24,987 bases of DNA. Source: Erythrobacter donghaensis. GTDB taxonomy: Bacteria; Pseudomonadota; Alphaproteobacteria; Sphingomonadales; Sphingomonadaceae. Positions within the stretch are counted from its first letter, which is position 1, and each line of letters starts with the position of its first letter. Below, piece after piece: positions 7,592-12,693 of the stretch. The stretch is from assembly GCF_001557325.1 (NCBI RefSeq), contig NZ_LSJS01000106.1:1-24987 (forward strand). Direction: 5' to 3'. Under the pieces are notes generated by a model. It was not told the origin of the DNA, searched no databases, and was given only the letters and a program-made list of their open reading frames with translations. The translations under genes were made by a program, and so were the position numbers.

Positions 7592-7605
7592 TTGCGATAC
7601 CGCAA
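7592..7605. promoter_or_regulatory. Candidate operator dyad upstream of the acyl-CoA ligase
   Basis: TTGCG-ATAC-CGCAA is a perfect 5-4-5 dyad 57 bp upstream of the ligase ATG at 7535. Fatty-acid genes are often controlled by TetR- or GntR-type repressors at such dyads, but this sequence matches no regulator site I know. Confidence 0.3.
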
Positions 7606-7610
7606 AATGT

Positions 7611-7705
7611 CGTCACCCCGTGCTTGACACGGGGCTCGGCTTTCTTCGCGACATACGATGGCGCTGGAGGAAGAAGCCTGGCCCCGTGTCAAGCACGGGG
7701 TGACG
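7611..7705. repeat. Perfect 25-bp inverted repeat (REP-like element / bidirectional terminator)
   Basis: Arms at 7611-7635 and 7681-7705 are exact reverse complements (CGTCACCCCGTGCTTGACAC... and its complement) around a 45-bp spacer. The inner flanks are partly complementary as well (TTTCTTC against GAAGAAG), which lengthens the stem. The element sits between the 3' end of trcR and the 5' end of the ligase gene, where it could end trcR transcripts. The GTCACCCCGTGCTTGACACGGGG wording is typical of dispersed palindromic repeats in sphingomonad genomes. Confidence 0.75.
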
Positions 7706-7731
7706 TTCTATCGATGCTGAGGGCTAGCCTC

Positions 7732-8469
7732 TCAGATAAACCCGCTCTCGGGGTCGATCTTCTGCTCCTCGGCCTCGGCTTCGCGCTTGCGGGCGAGCCA
7801 GGCTTCGGCCTCGGCTTCCTGCGCGGCCTGGGCTGCGGCCTTGGTCTGGGCGTCGCGCTCGGCGCGCAGCTCCTCGATCAGCTTCTCGCGGTCGTTGCGC
7901 TCGGCCCTGACCGGAGCATCCGCGTCCTCGGTGATCCCGGCGCGCTTGGCGGCCTTGGCGACCATCGCGTCGAGCTCGCGCTGCGAGCACAGGCCGAGCG
8001 TCACCGGATCCTTGGGCTGGATGTTCTGGATGTTCCAGTGCGAACGGTCGCGGATCGCGCCGATGGTGTTGCGGGTGGTGCCGATCAGCTTGGAGATCTG
8101 CGCGTCCGACACCTCGGGGTGGTTGCGCAGGATCCAGGCGATGCCGTCGGGCTTGTCCTGGCGCTTCGAGACCGGGGTGTAGCGCGGGCCCTTGGTGCGG
8201 GTCACCTCGACCGGGGCCTTGTGCATCCTGAGCGAGTAGGCGGGATCGGCCTGCCCCTTCTCGATCTCGGCCTGGGTGAGTTCGCCCGAGTGCACGGGAT
8301 CGCGCCCGGTGTACTTGCTGCCCGCGAGGTCATCGGCCATCGCCTGCACCTCGAGGATGTGAAGCCCGCAGAACTCGGCGATCTGCTCGAAGCTGAGCGC
8401 GGTGTTGTCCACCAGCCAGGTCGCGGTGGCATGCGGCATCAGCGGCTTGGGCTGATCCTTGGTCGCCAT
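7732..8469 (-). CDS. trcR: DUF1013 cell-cycle transcriptional regulator TrcR
   Basis: This 245-aa protein belongs to the alphaproteobacterial DUF1013 family. Caulobacter TrcR tracks with RNA polymerase and supports cell-cycle promoters. The conserved domain covers residues 1-175: MPHATATWLVDNTALSFEQIA, then an HTH-like FCGLHILEVQAMAD, the block PVSKRQDKPDGIAWILRNHP, and a second DNA-binding-like segment VSDAQISKLIGTTRNTIGAI, followed by SHWNIQNIQPKDPVTLGLC. From about residue 180 on it is an Ala/Glu/Arg-rich coiled coil, ending IDPESGFI. The ATG at 8469 has GGAG about 8 nt upstream. The gene stands alone, with a structured leader (8496-8517) and palindromic repeats on both sides. Confidence 0.92.
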   Translation of the reverse strand: MATKDQPKPLMPHATATWLVDNTALSFEQIAEFCGLHILEVQAMADDLAGSKYTGRDPVHSGELTQAEIEKGQADPAYSLRMHKAPVEVTRTKGPRYTPVSKRQDKPDGIAWILRNHPEVSDAQISKLIGTTRNTIGAIRDRSHWNIQNIQPKDPVTLGLCSQRELDAMVAKAAKRAGITEDADAPVRAERNDREKLIEELRAERDAQTKAAAQAAQEAEAEAWLARKREAEAEEQKIDPESGFI

Positions 8470-8495
8470 GGGGGAATCTCCGTTGAAAATGAAAG

Positions 8496-8517
8496 GGCCG
8501 CCCCTTTCGGAGCGGCC
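8496..8517 (-). promoter_or_regulatory. GAAA-capped hairpin in the trcR leader (attenuator-like)
   Basis: On the minus strand GGCCGCTCC and GGGGCGGCC form a 9-bp stem (one G-U pair) closed by a GAAA tetraloop. U-rich CTTTCATTTTC comes straight after it. The stem ends 26 nt before the trcR ATG. It has the form of a Rho-independent terminator or of a 5' stabilising stem, depending on where transcription starts. Confidence 0.5.
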
Positions 8518-8529
8518 GCCTTGCGAGCG

Positions 8530-8558
8530 CAGATAAGCGAAACGCCGCCAAACGGCAA
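8530..8558 (-). promoter_or_regulatory. Candidate sigma70-type promoter for trcR
   Basis: On the minus strand TTGCCG (8558-8553) and TATCTG (8535-8530) are separated by 17 bp. The implied start, near 8523, would place the GAAA-capped hairpin at the very 5' end of the trcR mRNA. The match to the consensus is moderate. Confidence 0.35.
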
Positions 8559-8598
8559 GGAAAAGGGAGAGTCTTTGTTTGACGGCCACCTTTGGTGG

Positions 8599-8689
8599 CG
8601 CAGACCTCCCGCCCCGCCTCCCCACCCGGCCACCAAGAATACCCTTACGGTATGGTGGCCGGGTGGGGAGGCGGGGCGGGGGGTCTGCG
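8599..8689. repeat. 37-bp inverted repeat with 17-bp loop (REP/BIME-like)
   Basis: Arms at 8599-8635 and 8653-8689 pair at 36 of 37 positions (CGCAGACCTCCCGCCCCGCC... and its complement, one mismatch) around the loop 8636-8652. Size, near-perfect symmetry and intergenic position suggest a dispersed palindromic element. As RNA it would be an extremely stable stem in either direction. Confidence 0.75.
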
Positions 8690-8720
8690 TCGCGCGTCAG
8701 CGCGACCGAAAGCACAAGGA

Positions 8721-8759
8721 TTCGAGGCGGCGGGGGGAGAGAGGTGCCGCCGCCCCGAG
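8721..8759 (-). terminator. GC-rich hairpin at the end of the long minus-strand gene run
   Basis: GGCGGCGG (8726-8733) pairs with CCGCCGCC (8747-8754), and the stem extends with TCG/CGA beyond one mismatch. It starts 16 nt after the stop of the 144-aa membrane protein. No T-tract follows, so intrinsic termination is uncertain; it may mark the 3' end by protecting the message. Confidence 0.4.
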
Positions 8760-8774
8760 GGGGGACTTGTCGGG

Positions 8775-9209
8775 TCAGCGCACCACCGCCGCGATCACCG
8801 CCACCGCGAGGCCCCAGACCACCAGCAGCACCGGCAGGATCAGCACCTGGATGCTCGCGTCCGTGGCGGCAAGCCGTCCGGTGTGGGTCTGGATGCCCTT
8901 GGCCTCGAACTCGCCGAGGGTCTGCGGCGCGGAGGTATTGCCGGCGAGGCGCGTCCACAGCGCGGGGACGCCGAAGCCGGCGACGATGAAGACGACGAAG
9001 ATTGCCATCGGGATCGCCAGCACCGGACTGGCAAAGGCGCTGCCGACCACCAGCAGAAAGCCGAGATAGCCCGCCACGGTCGCGCCGTAGAGCGCGGTCG
9101 GGAGACCGAAATTGCGGTCGATCTCGACCTGGTGGCGGGGCGCGGCTTCGGGCGCTTCGACAACTCGCGCGTCGCCGCTGGCGATGAGATCGTGGACGAT
9201 GTGGCTCAT
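8775..9209 (-). CDS. Conserved-looking hypothetical membrane protein, 144 aa
   Basis: I do not recognise a named family. The protein has a polar N-terminus of about 35 residues and three predicted membrane spans (about 38-58, 63-85 and 119-142). The soluble stretch between spans 2 and 3 (86-118) contains TRLAGNTSAPQTLGEFEAKGI. It has no cysteines and no catalytic motif. Codon use matches its neighbours and a good AAGGA lies 7 nt before the ATG, so I consider it real. It lies 71 bp after moaE. An FNR-like box and a hairpin that covers the ribosome binding site precede it, suggesting separate control, perhaps linked to oxygen. Confidence 0.75.
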   Translation of the reverse strand: MSHIVHDLIASGDARVVEAPEAAPRHQVEIDRNFGLPTALYGATVAGYLGFLLVVGSAFASPVLAIPMAIFVVFIVAGFGVPALWTRLAGNTSAPQTLGEFEAKGIQTHTGRLAATDASIQVLILPVLLVVWGLAVAVIAAVVR

Positions 9210-9215
9210 GGGGTG

Positions 9216-9240
9216 ATCCTTTTCCGTTGTCGGAAAGGAT
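9216..9240 (-). promoter_or_regulatory. Hairpin masking the ribosome binding site of the 144-aa gene
   Basis: On the minus strand ATCCTTTCC (9240-9232) pairs with GGAAAAGGAT (9225-9216), giving 9 bp with one bulged A around a GACAAC loop. The 3' arm contains the AAGGA Shine-Dalgarno sequence 7 nt before the ATG at 9209. There is no U-tract, so translation control is more likely than termination. Confidence 0.45.
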
Positions 9241-9279
9241 TTATGCTGGGCCGCGCGCCCCTGCTTTGACGGGAATCAA
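9240..9279 (-). promoter_or_regulatory. FNR/FixK-type box and -10 element upstream of the 144-aa gene
   Basis: On the minus strand TTGAT-TCCC-GTCAA (9279-9266) matches the FNR/Anr/FixK consensus TTGAT-N4-ATCAA at 9 of 10 positions. CATAAA (9245-9240) lies with its centre 30 bp downstream of the box centre, close to the spacing of a class II FNR promoter (site at -41.5). Transcription would begin near 9231. The box lies directly beside the moaE stop codon. Confidence 0.5.
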
Positions 9280-9280
9280 A

Positions 9281-9727
9281 TCACGCCTGCCAGCGGGCGA
9301 GATCGGCATGATCCTGTTCGCGCGGCTCGATCCAGTGCCATGCGCCGTCCCTCAGCTCGCGCTTCCAGAACCACGCGGCGCTCTTCAAGTGGTCCATGCA
9401 GAAATCGACCGCGTCGATCGCATCACGGCGGTGGAGCGCGGCGGCCGAGACGCAGACGATGGGCTCGCCCGGGCGCATCAGCCCGACCCGGTGGACCATG
9501 AGCAGGCCCATGAGGGTGAAGCGGGCGAAGGCGCGGTCGGCGAGCTGATGCATTCCGGGCAGCGTGAGCGGCTCGTAATGGGTGAGCTCCAGCGCCTCCA
9601 CGCCCTGATCGCTGCGCACCTCGCCCACGAAGGTGCACACGCCCCCGAGGCCGGGGTTGGCATTGGTGAAGGGGCCGATCAGGGTGCCCGGGATGAACAT
9701 CCGGTCGAGCAGGCGGATATCGCGCAT
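9281..9727 (-). CDS. moaE: Molybdopterin synthase catalytic subunit MoaE
   Basis: MoaE (148 aa) forms a heterotetramer with MoaD and converts precursor Z (cPMP) to molybdopterin by adding two sulfurs. Diagnostic segments are GVCTFVGEVRSDQGVEALELTHYEP (about residues 29-53, family form FxGxVR...LeyEayp), the VHRVGLMRPGEPIVCVSAAALHR strand region, and HLKSAAWFWKRE (about 113-124), whose lysines serve catalysis. Length is normal. The start codon overlaps the moaD stop by one base (TGATG), so the two are translationally coupled and made in matching amounts. Confidence 0.95.
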   Translation of the reverse strand: MRDIRLLDRMFIPGTLIGPFTNANPGLGGVCTFVGEVRSDQGVEALELTHYEPLTLPGMHQLADRAFARFTLMGLLMVHRVGLMRPGEPIVCVSAAALHRRDAIDAVDFCMDHLKSAAWFWKRELRDGAWHWIEPREQDHADLARWQA

Positions 9728-9978
9728 CAGCCCCCCGACACCGGAGGGAGCAGCGCGATCTCGTCGCCCGCATTGGCCTGCAGCCTGGTCTTGTTCGGCA
9801 GCAGCGCGCCGTTGACCGCGATGCGGACCTTGGGATCCTCGAGCGCCTCGGCCAGCAGCGGCGGGAGCGCGGCCTTCAGGCCCTCCCAGTCGAGCTCCGC
9901 CATCAGCGGCAGCGGCAGTGCCAGCTTGGGGGCACCGGCAAGGTCAGCAAGCTTGCCGAGGGGAACGACGGTCGCCAA
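9727..9978 (-). CDS. moaD: Molybdopterin synthase sulfur carrier subunit MoaD
   Basis: This 83-aa ubiquitin-like protein carries sulfur as a C-terminal thiocarboxylate for MoaE. The essential end GDEIALLPPVSGG, with its terminal Gly-Gly, is intact. The N-terminal VVPLGKLADLAG matches the first beta-strand and helix of the family (FFGKLADLAG type), so I accept the TTG at 9978 as start; a run of G on the minus strand lies about 8 nt before it. The internal ATG, which gives MAELDW, would remove the first strand of the fold. It begins 4 bp after the moaA stop. Confidence 0.93.
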   Translation of the reverse strand: MATVVPLGKLADLAGAPKLALPLPLMAELDWEGLKAALPPLLAEALEDPKVRIAVNGALLPNKTRLQANAGDEIALLPPVSGG

Positions 9979-9982
9979 GCGC

Positions 9983-11041
9983 TCAGCCCCCCGTCATCGA
10001 CATGTGCCGCGCCAGCGCCGGGGCCGCGCCGCGCCGGTCCATGCGGAAGTGGTGCTTCTCGGGCTTGATCCGCAGCGCCTCGTCGAGCGCGGCGGCGAGG
10101 GCCTCCTCGGGCGCGTCGGAGCGCAGCGCGGCGCGCAGGTCGACCCGCTCCCCGCCGCCGAGGCAGGGGTAGAGCTGGCCGGTAGCAGTGACGCGCAGCC
10201 GGTTGCACCCCGCGCAGAAGTTGCCGGTGTGCGGGGTGATGAAGCCCAATCTGCCGCCGGTCTCGGCGATGTCGACATAGCGCGAAGGCCCGCCGGTCCT
10301 GTGGTCGCTGTCGGTGAGCGTCCAGCGCTCCGCCAGCCGGGCGCGGACTGTGTCGAGCGGGAGATACTGGTCGAGCCGCTCCTCCTCGACATCGCCGAGC
10401 GGCATGACCTCGATCAGGGTGACGTCGTGGCCCTCGGCGTGGCCCCAGGCGATGAGGTCGGCGAGCTCGTCCTCGTTGACGCCCTTGAGCGCCACGGCGT
10501 TGAGCTTGACCTTGAGCCCTGCCGCCTTGGCCGCGGCGATGCCTTCGAGCACGGCGCCCAAGCTGTCGCGCCGCGTCAGCTCGGCGAACCTGGCGCGGTC
10601 GAGCGTGTCGAGCGAGACATTGACGCGCCTGACCCCCGCCTTGGCCAGCGCCTCGGCATGGCCCGCAAGCTGGGTGCCGTTGGTGGTGAGCGTCAGCTCT
10701 TCGAGGTCGTGGCCGATGCGGCGCCCGAGCGCGGTGAACAGGTCGATGATGTCGCGCCGCACCAGCGGCTCGCCCCCGGTGATGCGGATCTTGGTGACCC
10801 CGCGCGCGACGAAGCCGGTGGCGAGATCATACAGCTCCTCGAGGCTGAGCACCTCCTTCTTGGGCAGGAAGGTCATGCGCTCGGGCATGCAGTAGGAGCA
10901 CCTGAGGTCGCAGCGGTCGGTGACCGAGAGGCGCAGATAGGTGATGCGGCGCATGAAGCCGTCGACCAGCGGACGCGAAGCTCCGCCGACGCGGATCAGA
11001 TCAGGCTGGCGGGGCTCGGGATGCGACACGGGGTCAATCAT
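9983..11041 (-). CDS. moaA: GTP 3',8-cyclase MoaA
   Basis: MoaA (352 aa) is a radical-SAM enzyme that rearranges GTP to 3',8-cyclo-7,8-dihydro-GTP, the first step of molybdenum cofactor synthesis. The N-terminal [4Fe-4S] motif CDLRCSYC has C44, C48 and C51, and the C-terminal substrate cluster motif is visible as CAGCNRLRVTATGQLYPC. KIRITGGEPLVRRD and LTTNGTQL are typical radical-SAM blocks, and the chain ends in the characteristic Gly-Gly. About 28 poorly conserved residues precede the core. MoaC, needed for the next step, is not encoded here. The gene overlaps the 105-aa upstream gene by 8 bp and is followed at 4 bp by moaD. Confidence 0.96.
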   Translation of the reverse strand: MIDPVSHPEPRQPDLIRVGGASRPLVDGFMRRITYLRLSVTDRCDLRCSYCMPERMTFLPKKEVLSLEELYDLATGFVARGVTKIRITGGEPLVRRDIIDLFTALGRRIGHDLEELTLTTNGTQLAGHAEALAKAGVRRVNVSLDTLDRARFAELTRRDSLGAVLEGIAAAKAAGLKVKLNAVALKGVNEDELADLIAWGHAEGHDVTLIEVMPLGDVEEERLDQYLPLDTVRARLAERWTLTDSDHRTGGPSRYVDIAETGGRLGFITPHTGNFCAGCNRLRVTATGQLYPCLGGGERVDLRAALRSDAPEEALAAALDEALRIKPEKHHFRMDRRGAAPALARHMSMTGG

Positions 11042-11351
11042 GGCACACCAGATACTGCCCTGTCACCCCGGGCGCATCTGCCAAAAATCGCAAGACAGCA
11101 TTGCGCGCCTCGCCGGAGCGGCCCGAGACAATATTCACACGCTTCGGTGCCGCCTCGCGCGCGAGATCGCGGGCGAGTGCGAGGCGCCAGTCGCGGTGAT
11201 CGTGCGCGGCCGGCGGGAGAAGGATGGCGAGCGCGGTGGTCTGCGGGTCGGCGAGCAGCGCGCGCGCAGCTTCGAGGTGGAGCGCGATGACGGCGGTCTG
11301 CGCGTCGAGCGCAAGGTCTGGCAGCAGGCCGATCTCGAGCTGCCGCTGCAC
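11034..11351 (-). CDS. 105-aa Rossmann/SDR-like fragment protein between folB and moaA
   Basis: The protein starts with GTG at 11351, 4 bp after the folB stop, and overlaps moaA by 8 bp, so it is clearly part of the operon. No complete family is recognisable. The C-terminal half reads like the end of a short-chain dehydrogenase: WRLALARDLAREAAPKRVNIVSG, then AVLRFLADAPGVTGQYLV, matching the SDR pattern of a helix before the VNxxxPG strand and the VTGQxxxVDGG end. The glycine-rich cofactor loop and the YxxxK catalytic pair are absent. SDRs of the pteridine reductase (FolM/PTR1) type often neighbour folB in relatives, so this looks like a shortened or re-purposed descendant. That origin is inference; enzymatic activity is unlikely. 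Confidence 0.7.
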   Translation of the reverse strand: MQRQLEIGLLPDLALDAQTAVIALHLEAARALLADPQTTALAILLPPAAHDHRDWRLALARDLAREAAPKRVNIVSGRSGEARNAVLRFLADAPGVTGQYLVCHD

Positions 11352-11355
11352 CCGC

Positions 11356-11742
11356 TCAGCCCCCGTGGGCCGCGCGGCGCTGGCGGTGGAGGGTGATGCC
11401 GATCTGCTCGTTCGCCTCGGCTATGGCGAGCTTGACGATCTTGACCGTCACCGCCTCGACCTTGGCATCGCCCACGAACAGCGTCTCGCAGATGTGATCG
11501 GCGACCGCCTCGATCAGCTTGAAGTGGACGCCCGCGGGCAGGCCTTCCGAGGCGGCGAACTTCAGGTCCATGTAGTTCTTGGACGCCTCGAGCGGCGTGT
11601 CGGGATGATACCGATCGGCCACGGCATAGCGCGCCGCGATCGAAATGCGCAGCGGCTGCGGCTTGCCGGTCTCCTCGGAATAGATGCCGGTCAGGACATC
11701 GACGACGAGATCGTTGACTTCGAGGGTAAGCGAATCACTCAT
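11356..11742 (-). CDS. folB: Dihydroneopterin aldolase family protein FolB
   Basis: This 128-aa protein has the T-fold layout of FolB, which cleaves dihydroneopterin to 6-hydroxymethyl-dihydropterin and glycolaldehyde in folate synthesis. Visible parts are VDVLTGIYSEETGKPQPL (residues 14-31, with the pterin-region Glu pair), the YMDLKFAASEG segment, HFKLIEAVADHICETLF (family form LVE..A..ia..ll) and the strand VTVKIVKLAIAEANEQIGITLHR. Sequence is fairly divergent around the first substrate loop. It lies 9 bp after the methyltransferase gene and starts the pterin-related stretch folB-orphan-moaA-moaD-moaE. A related T-fold pterin enzyme remains possible. Confidence 0.85.
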   Translation of the reverse strand: MSDSLTLEVNDLVVDVLTGIYSEETGKPQPLRISIAARYAVADRYHPDTPLEASKNYMDLKFAASEGLPAGVHFKLIEAVADHICETLFVGDAKVEAVTVKIVKLAIAEANEQIGITLHRQRRAAHGG

Positions 11743-11751
11743 GCCGGGCCC

Positions 11752-12693
11752 TTAGACGGGATTGCTCCACCGCGCGAAGATTGCCGTCGGAAGAAGACGG
11801 CCGCCTTCCTCGCGCACCGCGAGATCGCCGTGCTCGATTCTACCCGGCAGGTGCCCAAGCGCCTCTTCCAAGAGCCCGGCAATCGCGAGGCTGCTCATGC
11901 GCACGGCATAGACGGTGAGGAACAGGAAGCGGCTCTCGCTGTCGAGCAGGCGGGAGCAATCGGCGACGAGGCCGGGAAGGTGCTCCTCCAGCCGCCACAC
12001 CTCGCCCTCGGGCCCGCGGCCGAATTTGGGGGGATCGAGGATGATCCCGTCATAGCGCCGCCCCCGCCGCACCTCGCGGGCGGTGAACTTGGCGGCATCG
12101 TCGGTCAGCCAGCGGATCGGGCGCTCCGCCATGCCGGAAGCGTGCGCATTCTCGCGCGCCTGGGCGACCGACTTCTTCGAGGCATCGACATGCGTGACCT
12201 TGCCGTGCCGCGACAGTGCCAGCGTGCCGAGGCCGGTGTAGCCGAACAGGTTGAGGGTTTCGAAAGCCGCACCTGCCCCTCCACCATCCTGCGGCCAAGG
12301 CCTTGAATGGTCCCCCTCCGCGTTCCGGGGAGGACGAAGCTGCTCCCGCATCCAGTCCCACACCGGGGCCATGTCGGGGAAGAATTGCAGGTGGCGGAAG
12401 GGGGTGGGGCGCGCGGTGAAGCGGATCTCGCTCCAGGCGAGCTCCCAGCCCTCGTCCGGGAGGCGCCCGGTGAACTGCCAGCGCCCCCCGCCGTCCTCGT
12501 CGGAGCCGGGGATGAACTCGCCGTCGGCATGCCAATCGGGAATTCGCGGCTGCCACAGCGCCTGCGGCTCGGGGCGGATGAAGGAATGGGGGCCGAAGCT
12601 CTCCCACTTGCGCCCCGCCCCGCTGTCGAGCAGGCGGTAGGAATCCCACCCCTCGCACACCATCACCAGCGGCTGCTGGACGAGGCGCGCCAT
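11752..12693 (-). CDS. Class I SAM-dependent rRNA methyltransferase (RlmI-like)
   Basis: This 313-aa protein belongs to the RlmI/RlmK-like (PF10672-type) SAM-dependent methyltransferases. It has the SAM motif LNLFGYTGLGTLA (residues 148-160), the acidic loop HVDASKKSVAQARENA (169-183, D170), and the catalytic-region ILDPPKFGRGPEGEVW (219-233). It lacks the N-terminal PUA domain, like its alphaproteobacterial relatives, so the RNA target is unknown. The ATG at 12693 overlaps the thrC stop (TGATG). Residues 122-143, just before motif I, are a Gly/Pro-rich insert (NAEGDHSRPWPQDGGGAG). The DNA beneath looks like a palindromic intergenic repeat taken into the frame. Confidence 0.9.
   Translation of the reverse strand: MARLVQQPLVMVCEGWDSYRLLDSGAGRKWESFGPHSFIRPEPQALWQPRIPDWHADGEFIPGSDEDGGGRWQFTGRLPDEGWELAWSEIRFTARPTPFRHLQFFPDMAPVWDWMREQLRPPRNAEGDHSRPWPQDGGGAGAAFETLNLFGYTGLGTLALSRHGKVTHVDASKKSVAQARENAHASGMAERPIRWLTDDAAKFTAREVRRGRRYDGIILDPPKFGRGPEGEVWRLEEHLPGLVADCSRLLDSESRFLFLTVYAVRMSSLAIAGLLEEALGHLPGRIEHGDLAVREEGGRLLPTAIFARWSNPV
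12274..12333. repeat. Palindromic repeat inserted in frame in the methyltransferase gene
   Basis: On the minus strand this stretch reads CCTCCCCGGAACGCGGAGG, then GGGACCATTCAAGG..., then GGATGGTGGAGGGGCA. The arms ACCAT/ATGGT (12283-12287 and 12307-12311) and CCTCC/GGAGG (12315-12319 and 12329-12333) form two stem-loops. The GGAGGGGGACCA...TGGTGGAGGGG layout is that of a dispersed intergenic repeat familiar in alphaproteobacteria. The reading frame continues through it. Confidence 0.6.

Larger units (their letters stand above)
8470..8774. other. 305-bp gene-free region with four stacked hairpins
   Basis: The region upstream of trcR and downstream of the 144-aa membrane protein holds no supportable gene. 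From left to right it contains the trcR leader hairpin (8496-8517), a candidate trcR promoter (8530-8558), a small hairpin GCCACC-TTT-GGTGGC (8585-8599), the large inverted repeat (8599-8689), a 7-bp hairpin GTCGCGC-GTCA-GCGCGAC (8689-8706) and a GC-rich hairpin (8721-8759). All apparent open frames here come from the G/C tracts. Confidence 0.7.

Noticed and set aside
5781..7703. 640-codon open frame antisense to the acyl-CoA ligase
   Set aside because: Shadow frame rich in Arg, His, Gly and Asp; the ligase is complete with all motifs.
9227..11290. 687-codon open frame antisense to moaA, moaD and moaE
   Set aside because: Crosses several real genes and intergenic signals and shows no domain.
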